This document shows, one piece after another, positions 49,882 through 58,113 of a stretch of 64,000 bases of DNA. Location of the stretch: NCBI RefSeq assembly GCF_003984625.1, contig NZ_RWKH01000005.1, forward strand, positions 124,001 through 188,000, in the 5' to 3' direction. The notes under the pieces were generated by a model. That model worked only from the letters and a program-made list of their open reading frames with translations, did not search any database and had not been told where the DNA came from. A program made the translations under genes and the position numbers. The DNA comes from Variovorax sp. DXTD-1 (GTDB lineage Bacteria > Pseudomonadota > Gammaproteobacteria > Burkholderiales > Burkholderiaceae_C). The first letter of the stretch is position 1. Every line of letters begins with the position of its first letter.

Positions 49882-50604
49882 ATGCACGACACGCAGCGAA
49901 GATACCTTCTCAAGTCCACGGCTGCATTGAGCATGCTGGGTGCGGCCGGGGCACTGTTCGCGGCGTCGAAGATCAAGCCGAACGACAAGTCCGCGCTGAT
50001 CGTGATCGATGTGCAGAACTGTTTCGTCGACGGCGGCACGCTGCCAGTCAAGGGCGGCGCCGAGGTGGTGCCGGTGATCAACAAGCTGGCCGAGTCGTTC
50101 GAGAACATCGTGGTCACGCAAGACTGGCACACGCAAGGCCATGCGTCGTTCGCGAGTGCGCATGCCGGCCAGAAGCCGTTCAGCAGCATCAAGCTCTCGT
50201 ACGGCAACCAGGTTCTCTGGCCCGACCACTGCGTACAGGGAACCGACGATGCAGCGCTGCACAAGGACCTGAAGCTGCCCACCGCGCAGGTCATCATCCG
50301 CAAGGGCTTCCACAAGGGCGTCGACAGCTATTCCGCCTTCGAAGAGGCCGACCGCAAGACCGCCACGGGCCTGGGCGGCTATCTCAAGCAGCGCGGCATC
50401 AAGACGGTCTACGTGGCCGGCCTGGCCACCGACTTCTGCGTGGCCTGGACGGCGCTCGATGCGCGCAAGGCCGGCTTCGAGGTGTATGTGATCGAAGACG
50501 CCACGCGCGCCATCGACCTCAACGGCTCGCTTGCCGCCGCATGGAAGCAGATGACCGCCAAGGGCGTCAAGCGCATCCAGTCCGCCGACATCCAGACCGC
50601 CTGA
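49882..50604 (+). CDS. pncA: Exported nicotinamidase-like isochorismatase-family hydrolase
   Basis: 240 residues. An N-terminal QRRYLLKS twin-arginine motif and hydrophobic stretch (about 8-30) predict Tat export. The mature part is close to PncA: LIVIDVQNCFVDGG holds the catalytic Asp, VVTQDWHTQGHASFAS the metal ligands (D, H, H), QVLWPDHCVQGT is typical of nicotinamidase, and GLATDFCVAWTALDA carries the nucleophilic Cys. It should turn nicotinamide into nicotinate, here in the periplasm rather than in the cytoplasm. That places it upstream of import by the Liv-like transporter. Amide substrate other than nicotinamide cannot be excluded. Confidence 0.8.
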   Translation: MHDTQRRYLLKSTAALSMLGAAGALFAASKIKPNDKSALIVIDVQNCFVDGGTLPVKGGAEVVPVINKLAESFENIVVTQDWHTQGHASFASAHAGQKPFSSIKLSYGNQVLWPDHCVQGTDDAALHKDLKLPTAQVIIRKGFHKGVDSYSAFEEADRKTATGLGGYLKQRGIKTVYVAGLATDFCVAWTALDARKAGFEVYVIEDATRAIDLNGSLAAAWKQMTAKGVKRIQSADIQTA

Positions 50605-50666
50605 ACGCACGTGCCGCCATCGCGTTCATTCCAACGGCAACAACAACCACAACAAACCGACGACGT

Positions 50667-51827
50667 ATGAAGACTTCCATTTCGAGGCGCTCCCTCGTGG
50701 CGGGCGGCGCAGCCCTGGCAATCGGACCCGGACTCCTGCGCCCGGCACGCGCAGAGAACGGCGTCACCGACAGCATCATCCGCATCGGCCAGTCGGCGGT
50801 CTTCAGCGGCCCGGCCAAGGACTTCGGCATCGACTACCGTGCCGGCATCAAGCTCTACTTCGATCGCGTCAACAAGTCCGGCGGCATCAACGGGCGCAAG
50901 CTCGAGCTGGTGACGTACGACGATGCGTACGACCCCGCGAAGACGGCCGTCAACACGGCCAAGCTGATCGACGAGGACAAGGTGTTCGCGCTCGCGGGCT
51001 ACGTGGCCACCGGCAACCTCGTGGCCGCAATGCCGCTGGCCGAGAAGGCCGGCGTGCCCATGTTCGCGCCCCTGGTGGGCACCAGCTCGTTCCGCGCCAA
51101 GGTCAACCGCCTGCTGTTTCATGTGCGCGCCGGCTACGACCTGGAGCTGCGCAAGATCATCAGCCATCTCTCGACCATCAGCCTTTCGTCGATTGCGGTG
51201 GTCTACCAGGACAGCGCCTTCGGCAAGTCGAACCTTGCCACCTGCGAGCAGCTTGCGGCCGACTACAAGGTGCAGGTCGTGAAGACGCTGCCGCTTGCCA
51301 TCACCGCCGAAGACGCCAAGCAGGTGGTCGCCGGCCTGGCCGAGGCCAAGCCCGGTGCGGTGCTGATGATCATGGCGGGGCGCATGGTCGAAGTCTTCAT
51401 TCGCGACTACCGCGCGAGCGGCGGGGCTGCGCCGCTCTACACGCTGTCGGTGGGCATCACCGATGCGGCAGGTTCCGCCAAGCGGCTCGAGGGCAAGCTG
51501 GCCGGGCTGGTCACGGCCAGCATCGTGCCGCCGCCGGAAGCCGTGCGCGTGCCCATCGTGGCCGACTACCAGCGCGACCGCGCCGAGTTCGGCGAGAAGA
51601 TCGACAGCTACACCACGCTCGAGGGCTACATTGCCTCGCGTGTGATGGTCGAGGGCCTGCGCCGCGGCGGCAAGACGCTCACGCGCGACAGCTTCATCGC
51701 CGGGCTGGAGAGCATCGGCAGCACGCGCTTCGGCGATTTCCCGGTCGAATACAGCGCGAGGAACCACAACGGCTCGACGTTCGTTGACCTGGAGATGTAC
51801 ACCCGTGACGGCCACCTGCGGCGTTGA
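50667..51827 (+). CDS. Second branched-chain-type ABC substrate-binding protein
   Basis: 386 residues. N-terminal ISRRSLVAGGAALAIGPGLL looks like a Tat-type signal. Peripla_BP_6 domain with IIRIGQSAVFSGPAKDFGIDY, GIKLYFDRVNKSGGINGRKL (core VNKSGGINGRKL) and VVYQDSAFGKSNL. Not a close copy of the first binding protein (45001); more like the aromatic-acid binding subgroup. May serve the same transporter with a second ligand. The nicA start lies inside its last 23 bases. Confidence 0.83.
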   Translation: MKTSISRRSLVAGGAALAIGPGLLRPARAENGVTDSIIRIGQSAVFSGPAKDFGIDYRAGIKLYFDRVNKSGGINGRKLELVTYDDAYDPAKTAVNTAKLIDEDKVFALAGYVATGNLVAAMPLAEKAGVPMFAPLVGTSSFRAKVNRLLFHVRAGYDLELRKIISHLSTISLSSIAVVYQDSAFGKSNLATCEQLAADYKVQVVKTLPLAITAEDAKQVVAGLAEAKPGAVLMIMAGRMVEVFIRDYRASGGAAPLYTLSVGITDAAGSAKRLEGKLAGLVTASIVPPPEAVRVPIVADYQRDRAEFGEKIDSYTTLEGYIASRVMVEGLRRGGKTLTRDSFIAGLESIGSTRFGDFPVEYSARNHNGSTFVDLEMYTRDGHLRR

Positions 51828-52305
51828 GCCGCTGCAGCTGCAGGTCAACGGGCAGGCCTGTTCGATTGCCGGCGTGCCGCGCGAGGCCACGCTGCTGTAC
51901 CTGCTGCGCAACGACCTGGGCCTGAACGGGCCCAAGTACGGCTGTGGCCTGGGGCAGTGCGGCGCCTGCACGGTGCATGTCGACGGCGTGGCCGCACGGG
52001 CCTGCGTGATTCCCGCGCATGGCGTGGCGGGCCGTGCGGTCACCACGCTCGAGGGCTTGGGCACGCGCGGCCATTGGCATCCGGTGCAGGCCGCTTTCGA
52101 AGATGCGCAGGCCGCGCAGTGCGGCTATTGCCTGAGCGGCATGGTGATGCAGGCCGCGGCGCTGCTCGCGCGCGACCCGCATGCGAGCGAGGCGCGCATT
52201 CGCAGTGAGCTGTCGGGCAACCTGTGCCGCTGCGGAACGCACATTGAAATTCTGGATGCGGTGCAGCGGGCTGCACTGCGCATGCGTGCGGAGACAAACC
52301 GGTGA
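51805..52305 (+). CDS. nicA: NicA-like [2Fe-2S] subunit of nicotinate dehydrogenase
   Basis: 166 residues from the GTG at 51805, overlapping the binding-protein gene by 23 bases. Small iron-sulfur subunit of molybdenum hydroxylases: plant-type cluster KYGCGLGQCGACTVHVDG and second cluster QCGYCLSGMVMQ...GNLCRCGTHIEI. Length matches NicA of Pseudomonas putida (about 157). Passes electrons from the molybdenum centre to the heme domain of the NicB-like subunit. Homologues of this type also serve isoquinoline and aldehyde oxidation. Confidence 0.82.
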   Translation: MTATCGVEPLQLQVNGQACSIAGVPREATLLYLLRNDLGLNGPKYGCGLGQCGACTVHVDGVAARACVIPAHGVAGRAVTTLEGLGTRGHWHPVQAAFEDAQAAQCGYCLSGMVMQAAALLARDPHASEARIRSELSGNLCRCGTHIEILDAVQRAALRMRAETNR

Positions 52306-52310
52306 GCCGT

Positions 52311-52443
52311 CCGTCTTGTCCCCTCTCCCTCTTGGAGAGGGCTAGGGTGAGGGCATCGGCCTTCGCACAAGCACAACCTTCGCTACCGCCGCTGGCCCTC
52401 ACCCCAGCCCTCTCCCAGGGGGAGAGGGAGCAAGACGGGAGGC
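52311..52443. repeat. Dispersed double-hairpin repeat between nicA and nicB
   Basis: Starts CCCCTCTCCCTCTTGGAGAG with GCTAGGGTGAGGGCATCGGC, and ends CCCTCACCCCAGCCCTCTCC then CAGGGGGAGAGGG. The outer parts can pair with each other over a long distance. Fills the nicA-nicB gap. Related in design to the elements at 37951 and 54786, with CTCTCCC in place of CTCCCCC. Confidence 0.8.
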
Positions 52444-52450
52444 AGAAACC

Positions 52451-55400
52451 ATGACGCGGCGCGCCAACCTGCCCCGGACACGCGCGGAGTTTCTCGTCGC
52501 CGACGGCGTGCTGCTCGTCGTGCGCGAAACACCACCCGCGCCCTCACCCGCCAAGGGCCAACCTACAGCCGTGGCAGGCAACCCCATCGAAGGCGACGAG
52601 ATCCTGCTCGCGGTATGGGACGACGGCAGCGCGTCGGCGCTCAACGGCCACGTCGATCTCGGCACCGGCATACAAACAGCGCTGGCGCAGATCGTGGCGG
52701 AAGAACTCGACCTGGGCATGCCGTGCGTGCGCATGATGCTCGGCGACACCGCACGCGCGCCCAACCAGGGCGCGACCATCGCAAGCGCCTCGATCCAGAT
52801 CCATTCGCAGCCGCTGCGCCTGGCTGCCGCGCAGGCGCGTGCATGGCTGCTGGCGCGCGCGGCCGAACGCCTTGGCGCGGCCGCCGACGTGCTGCAGATT
52901 CGCAATGGCGTGGTGCGCGTGATCGAAGAGCCCGATCGCCGCGTGACCTATGCCGACCTGTTGGCAGGGCAGCGCACCGTGCTGCGGCTCGACCCCGGCG
53001 CGCAGTCCAAGAACCCGGCTGACTACCGCATCGTCGGCACGCGCCAGCCGCGCGTGGACATTCCCGCAAAGCTCGCTGGCGAGAGCGTCTTCGTGCACGA
53101 CATGCGCGTGCCGGGCATGCTGCACGGCCGCGTGGTGCGCCCACCGTACGCCGGCGCGGACCACGGCGACTTCATCGGCAACACGCTCGAGTCGGTCGAC
53201 GAATCGTCCATTGCGCACATACCGGGCATTCGCGCCGTGGTCGTGATCCGCGACTTCGTCGGCATCGTGGCCGAGCGTGAAGAGCACGCGGAGCAGGCAC
53301 TGCGCGAGCTGCGCGTGACGTGGAAGCCGTGGCCCGGCATGCCGGACCTCTCCAACCTGGCGCAGGCCTTGCGCGACAACCCGTCGACGCAGCGCCTGCT
53401 GGTGGACGAAGGCGACGTCGACGGCGCGCTTGCCGCGGCCGCGCAGCCGATGCACCGCACCTATGTGTGGCCTTACCAGATGCATGCGTCCATCGGCCCT
53501 TCGTGCGCGCTGGCCGACTGGCAGCCGCAGGACGGCAGTGGCACACAGCTTCGCGTATGGGCCGGTTCGCAGAACCCGCACGTGCTGCGCGCCGACCTTG
53601 CCAGGCTGATGGGCGTGGACGACGTGCAGGTCGACGTGGTTCGCATGGAAGCCGCTGGCTGCTATGGCCGCAACGGTGCCGACGACGTGGCCGCCGATGC
53701 GGCGCTGCTCGCACGTGCAGTGGGCGCGCCCGTGCGCGTGCAGCTCACGCGCGAACAGGAGCATGCCTGGGAACCCAAGGGCGCCGCGCAGCTCATGGAA
53801 GTGGACGGCGGCCTGATGGCGGACGGCCGCATTGCGGCCTACGACTTCGAGACCTCGTACCCATCGAACGGGGCGCCGACGCTCGCGCTGCTGCTCACGC
53901 GCACCATCGAGCCGGTGGCGCAAGCCTTCGAGATGGGCGACCGAACGGCGCGCCCGCCTTATGGCTACGACAACCTGCGCGTGAAGGTCAACGACATGGC
54001 GCCGATTGTGCGGGCCTCGTGGCTGCGCGGGGTGTCGGCGCTGCCGAGTTCGTTCGCGCACGAGTCGTACATCGACGAGCTCGCCACCGCGGCGGGCGTC
54101 GACCCGGTGCAGTTCCGCCTGCGCCACCTGAACGATCCGCGTGCCGTAGAGCTGGTGCAGGCCACCGCGCAGAAGGCCGGCTGGCGCATGCGCACCGGCC
54201 CGCGGGAAAACGCCGACGGCGGGCTTGGGGCGGGCGGCGACATTCTCTTCGGCCAGGGCTTTGCGTACGCACGCTACATCCACAGCAAGTGGCCCGGCTT
54301 CGGCGCTGCCTGGGCCGCATGGGTGGCCGATGTCGAGGTGAACCGCAAGACCGGCGAAGTGCATGTGCGCCGCGTGGTGGTGGGGCACGACGCGGGACTG
54401 ATGATCAACCCCGCGGGCGTCGAGCACCAGGTGCATGGCAACGTGATCCAGACGACCAGCCGCGCATTGAAGGAAGAGGTGCAGTTCGCGCCGCAGCAGC
54501 AGGGCGACGGCTCGAACGGTGGTGCGCAGCTGCCGGGCGTGCTGCCTTCGGGTGTGGTTGCAAGCCGCGAGTGGGGCAGCTACCCGATCATCAACTTCCG
54601 TGAAGTGCCGGTGATCGAGGTCATGCACATGCCGCGTCCCGGCGAGCCTTCGCTGGGAGCGGGCGAATCGTCTTCGGTGCCGGGGACTGCGGCCATTGCG
54701 AATGCGATTTTCGACGCGACGGGCGTGCGCTTCCGGGAGCCGCCGTTCACGCCGGAGAAGGTGCTGGCTGCGTGGAATCGGGAGTTTCTCCCTCCCCCTC
54801 TGGGGGAGGGCGGGGGAGGGGGCGAGCGGCGTTCGAGTGGTGACGCTGCCGTGCCCCCATCCCAACCGTCCCCCAGAGGGGGAAGGGGCAATGCACCTTG
54901 GCCTCGCCGCAAGGGCCTCCTTGCCACCGGCGCGGCCCTCTTCATCGGCGGCATCGGCCTCATCGCCGGCCTGCTCGGCTGGCGCTCCGCCATCGCCCCC
55001 GTTTCGCTCAGCGCCCCTGTCTACAGCGAAGCCACCATCGAACGCGGCCGCGTGCTTGCCGCGCTCGGCGATTGCGCCGTGTGCCACACCGCACCGGGCG
55101 GCGCGGCCAACACAGGCGGCCGCGCGATGGAAACGCCGTTCGGCACGCTCTACACCACCAACCTCACGCCCGATGCCGACACCGGCCTGGGCCGCTGGTC
55201 TTTCAGCGCCTTCCAGCGCGCGATGCGCGAAGGCATCTCGCGCGACGGCCACCACCTGTATCCGGCCTTTCCGTACACGGCATTCACCAAGACCAGCGAC
55301 GACGACCTGCAGGCGCTCTACGCGTACTTCATGTCCATGCCGGCGGTGCGCGCCGAAACGCCGAAGGCCGAGCTGAAGTTTCCGTTCAGCATGCGGCCGT

Positions 55401-56203
55401 TGATGGCCGGCTGGAACGCGCTCTTTCATGACCCGGCGCCGCTGCAGCCGGTGGCCACGCAAAGCGCGGAGTGGAACCGCGGCGCCTACCTGGTCAACGG
55501 CCTGGGCCACTGCGGCGCCTGCCACACGCCGCGCAACGCGCTCGGTGCGGAGCAGGGCGGCAGTGCATTCCTTTCGGGCGCGATGATCGACGGCTGGGAA
55601 GCGCCCGCGCTCACCGGCTTTTCAAGATCGGCCGTGCCGTGGGATGCCGACGACCTCTACCGTTATCTGCGCCAGGGCCACACGCAGCGCCATGGCATCG
55701 CGGGCGGCCCCATGGCGGAGGTGGTGCGCGAACTGGCGCAGGTGCCCGATGCCGACGTGCGCGCCATGGCCACCTACCTTGCCTCTTTCAACCCCGAGCC
55801 CGTGGCCCAGCCACAAGCCGTGGCGCAGCAAGTCGTCGACGCCGCCGCGGCGCGCACGCAGGGCCAGTTGCTCGGCCCGGCGCAGCGCATGTTCGACAGC
55901 GCCTGCGCGTCATGCCATCACGATGGCGACGGCCCCACGCTGCTCGGCGTGAACACGCCGCTTGCGCTGAACAGCAACCTCACGAGCACGCGGCCCGACA
56001 ACCTGCTGCGCACCATTCTCGACGGCGTGCGCGCACCCGCAAGCCGCGACATCGGCTTCATGCCGGCGTTTCGCGAAGCACTCGACGACCGGCAGATTGC
56101 CGAACTTGCCGGCTACATGCGTGCGCGGTTCGCTCCGCAGGAGCCCGCGTGGACCGACCTGCAGGCGCAGGTGGCACGCGTGCGGGCGGCATCGGGGCGC
56201 TGA
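52451..56203 (+). CDS. nicB: NicB-like molybdopterin subunit fused to triheme cytochrome c
   Basis: 1250 residues. Residues 1-775 are the xanthine-dehydrogenase-type molybdenum domain (LNGHVDLGTGIQTALAQIVAEEL, core NGHVDLGTGIQTALAQI; LGDTARAPNQGATIASASIQ; PSLGAGESSSVPGTAAIANA). Then comes a 40-residue linker encoded by a palindromic repeat, one membrane span (about 825-848, TGAALFIGGIGLIAGLLG) and three cytochrome c motifs CAVCH, CGACH and CASCH. P. putida NicB (about 1187 residues, three CxxCH) has the same order. Hydroxylates nicotinate to 6-hydroxynicotinate, electrons going to the respiratory chain. Hence aerobic. Other N-heterocycles remain possible. Confidence 0.83.
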   Translation: MTRRANLPRTRAEFLVADGVLLVVRETPPAPSPAKGQPTAVAGNPIEGDEILLAVWDDGSASALNGHVDLGTGIQTALAQIVAEELDLGMPCVRMMLGDTARAPNQGATIASASIQIHSQPLRLAAAQARAWLLARAAERLGAAADVLQIRNGVVRVIEEPDRRVTYADLLAGQRTVLRLDPGAQSKNPADYRIVGTRQPRVDIPAKLAGESVFVHDMRVPGMLHGRVVRPPYAGADHGDFIGNTLESVDESSIAHIPGIRAVVVIRDFVGIVAEREEHAEQALRELRVTWKPWPGMPDLSNLAQALRDNPSTQRLLVDEGDVDGALAAAAQPMHRTYVWPYQMHASIGPSCALADWQPQDGSGTQLRVWAGSQNPHVLRADLARLMGVDDVQVDVVRMEAAGCYGRNGADDVAADAALLARAVGAPVRVQLTREQEHAWEPKGAAQLMEVDGGLMADGRIAAYDFETSYPSNGAPTLALLLTRTIEPVAQAFEMGDRTARPPYGYDNLRVKVNDMAPIVRASWLRGVSALPSSFAHESYIDELATAAGVDPVQFRLRHLNDPRAVELVQATAQKAGWRMRTGPRENADGGLGAGGDILFGQGFAYARYIHSKWPGFGAAWAAWVADVEVNRKTGEVHVRRVVVGHDAGLMINPAGVEHQVHGNVIQTTSRALKEEVQFAPQQQGDGSNGGAQLPGVLPSGVVASREWGSYPIINFREVPVIEVMHMPRPGEPSLGAGESSSVPGTAAIANAIFDATGVRFREPPFTPEKVLAAWNREFLPPPLGEGGGGGERRSSGDAAVPPSQPSPRGGRGNAPWPRRKGLLATGAALFIGGIGLIAGLLGWRSAIAPVSLSAPVYSEATIERGRVLAALGDCAVCHTAPGGAANTGGRAMETPFGTLYTTNLTPDADTGLGRWSFSAFQRAMREGISRDGHHLYPAFPYTAFTKTSDDDLQALYAYFMSMPAVRAETPKAELKFPFSMRPLMAGWNALFHDPAPLQPVATQSAEWNRGAYLVNGLGHCGACHTPRNALGAEQGGSAFLSGAMIDGWEAPALTGFSRSAVPWDADDLYRYLRQGHTQRHGIAGGPMAEVVRELAQVPDADVRAMATYLASFNPEPVAQPQAVAQQVVDAAAARTQGQLLGPAQRMFDSACASCHHDGDGPTLLGVNTPLALNSNLTSTRPDNLLRTILDGVRAPASRDIGFMPAFREALDDRQIAELAGYMRARFAPQEPAWTDLQAQVARVRAASGR
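54786..54895. repeat. Dispersed double-hairpin repeat translated inside nicB
   Basis: Starts CCCTCCCCCTCTGGGGGAGG and ends TCCCCCAGAGGGGGAAGG; arms nearly match those of the intergenic copy at 37951-38056 while the centre differs. It encodes LPPPLGEGGGGGERRS and PPSQPSPRGGRGN, joining the molybdenum and cytochrome domains without a stop codon or frameshift. Confidence 0.85.
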
Positions 56204-56256
56204 GACCGCCGGACTCGGGTCAGGCCATCCTCACCGCGCCGATGGCGCCTCGGCAA

Positions 56257-57342
56257 TCAACTTGATCGTCTCGGCGCTTTTTGCAGCAGTTCCGAAAGCT
56301 GCGCCTTCCACCACGTTGCCTGCCCTGTGGTTCCGTGCCCGGTGGTCCGGTCGCTGGCCGGAATCAGGTAATAGCGGCCATTTTTCACGCGCTTCATTTC
56401 ACGTTCCATGATGCCGGTCTCAGGCGGGTTGCGCTCGTCATCGGCCGCGTTGATGGCAAGCACGGCCGCCTGAATGCGCTCCAGCCCGGGTGATGGGTTG
56501 TAGTCGGCGGACGCTTCCCATTGGTAGAGGATGTCGTTTGCATCCGCGGCAAAAGGGGCACTCAGGCGCGTCTCCAGCAGCTTGTCGGCCTGGGTCCGCG
56601 TCGGCGCGGCCTTGTACATCGCCAGGTTGCCGCCGTTGGTGGCCGTGGCGAAGAACACGGAGGCAAACTGCGCGCTGCGAGGCTGGGCGGTGTAGTTGCC
56701 GTTGTTCCACTCGGGATCCCTGCGGATGGACTCCGCCAGCAGCCGGCGCATCATCCAGTTGCGGCTGGACATCTCGGTGGGCTGGCACGCCATCGGCACC
56801 AGCGCGTCCATGGCGTTCGGGTACTTCACGCCCCACGTCCAGGCGTGCATGCCGCCCATGGAATTGCCGACGATCGCCCGAAGGTGCTTGACGCCAAGGT
56901 GCTCGGTCACGAGCCGGTACTGCGCGTCCACCATGTCGTCGTAGTTGTAGCGGGGAAATCTGGCGCGCAGGCCGTCGGAGGGGCGGGCCGACTTGCCCGT
57001 TCCCAGACCGTCGGGAATGATGATGTAGTAGCGGGTGGCATCCAGCGGCTGGCCCACGCCGAAAAGCTCGCCGGCAAATGCGGGTGTCAACATGCTTGCC
57101 GCCGAGCCGGCGGTTCCATGCAGGATCAGCACCGGCTCGCCGCTGGGTGTGCCAATGGTGACGTAGTTCAGGCGCAGTTCCGGCATGACCTGGCCGGTGT
57201 GAAAGCGAAAGTCCTTGGCGATCCAGCTGCCCTCCCTGGGCGGCGGGTAGTCGGCGGCGCGGCTCGTCAACGCGAGCATCGCGAGGCAGGAGTACAAGGC
57301 GGCCCGCAAGGCGAACCGGTTGAACTGCGGATTGGCGGGCAT
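56257..57342 (-). CDS. Alpha/beta-fold hydrolase, exported (MetX-like fold)
   Basis: 361 residues from the ATG at 57342, which has AGGAGA upstream. Signal peptide about 1-28 (LAMLALTSRAAD). ILHGTAGSAASML is the oxyanion loop, IVGNSMGGMHAWTW the nucleophile elbow (Ser), NAADDERNPPE the acid, and TTGHGTTG supplies the histidine. Resembles homoserine acetyltransferase-like abhydrolases, but export argues against methionine synthesis. Substrate unknown; convergent with nicB. Confidence 0.8.
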   Translation of the reverse strand: MPANPQFNRFALRAALYSCLAMLALTSRAADYPPPREGSWIAKDFRFHTGQVMPELRLNYVTIGTPSGEPVLILHGTAGSAASMLTPAFAGELFGVGQPLDATRYYIIIPDGLGTGKSARPSDGLRARFPRYNYDDMVDAQYRLVTEHLGVKHLRAIVGNSMGGMHAWTWGVKYPNAMDALVPMACQPTEMSSRNWMMRRLLAESIRRDPEWNNGNYTAQPRSAQFASVFFATATNGGNLAMYKAAPTRTQADKLLETRLSAPFAADANDILYQWEASADYNPSPGLERIQAAVLAINAADDERNPPETGIMEREMKRVKNGRYYLIPASDRTTGHGTTGQATWWKAQLSELLQKAPRRSS

Positions 57343-57434
57343 GCGTTGTCTCCTGTGGTTTGAGCGCAATTTACCGCGAAAGCCACCTCTGCCGCGCGAT
57401 GGAGGCGCCGGTCCTCGCCCCCGGCCGGGCGGAT

Positions 57435-57896
57435 TCAACCGGCCGTGTACGGCGTTTCGGGCACCTGCATGTGTAAGCTGGCATTGAGCATGTTCCACGA
57501 ACGAATGGCGCAGACCGCGAAGGTGAGGTCCGCGATCTGCGCATCAGTGAAGTGCCGCTTCACGGCTTCGAAGTCCGCGTCGCTGGGCGTGCGCTGCGGC
57601 ACCGCATTGACGGCCTCCGCCCAGTTGAACGCGGCGCGTTCGGCTTCGCTGAAGAAGCGCGCCGCCTCGCGCCAACCGGCTACAGCATTGACATGGCGAG
57701 GCTCCATGCCCTGCTTGATCAGATCGGCCCAGTGCATGTCGATGCAGAAAGCGCAGCCGTTGATCTGGCTGATGCGCAAGTTCACCAATTCACGCAGGCG
57801 CTTGTCCAGCGTGCTGCCGGCGGCGTGGGAGAACTGGGCGCCGGCGCTTGCCGCGGCGGGCGCGAGGGCGTGGTAGTCGAGTCGGGCTGAGGACAT
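57435..57896 (-). CDS. Carboxymuconolactone decarboxylase / AhpD-like protein
   Basis: 153 residues from the ATG at 57896 (AAGGAGCT upstream). LRELVNLRISQINGCAFCIDMHWADL contains the CxxC...H motif (CAFCIDMH) of AhpD-like peroxidase/disulfide proteins. Helical, cytoplasmic. Often a stress gene. Divergent from the MFS gene with an FNR-like box between them. Confidence 0.88.
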   Translation of the reverse strand: MSSARLDYHALAPAAASAGAQFSHAAGSTLDKRLRELVNLRISQINGCAFCIDMHWADLIKQGMEPRHVNAVAGWREAARFFSEAERAAFNWAEAVNAVPQRTPSDADFEAVKRHFTDAQIADLTFAVCAIRSWNMLNASLHMQVPETPYTAG

Positions 57897-57979
57897 TGTG
57901 AGCTCCTTGTAGCTTGAGGGTTTGGGGGAAACACCTCTTAGACGTGCGGGCACATTGTTTTGTGACAGGCGGCGGCAAT

Positions 57980-57995
57980 CTTGACGCAGGTCAAG
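57980..57995. promoter_or_regulatory. FNR/CRP-family box
   Basis: CTTGACGCAGGTCAAG, a perfect palindrome of 6-bp arms around four bases; TTGAC-N4-GTCAA differs from the FNR consensus TTGAT-N4-ATCAA by one base per arm. In the divergent promoter of the AhpD-like and MFS genes, so oxygen- or nitric-oxide-responsive control is likely. Confidence 0.6.
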
Positions 57996-58113
57996 AGCTT
58001 TTCCTGCGATCGCCCGGACATTGCCCCTTCGGATCGATTGCATGCGAGTGCGGCGGTCCGATGGCTTTCCACAACTACAGACTCCACAAAGAGACAAAGG
58101 AAAGGTTCTCCTC

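Noticed and set aside
52313..52440. Possible CRISPR-like repeats near the nicA/nicB junction and elsewhere
   Set aside because: These are paired hairpins with no regular spacers, and no cas gene is present.
52544..55525. Open frame of 993 codons antisense to nicB
   Set aside because: Antisense shadow of a gene with intact molybdenum and heme motifs.
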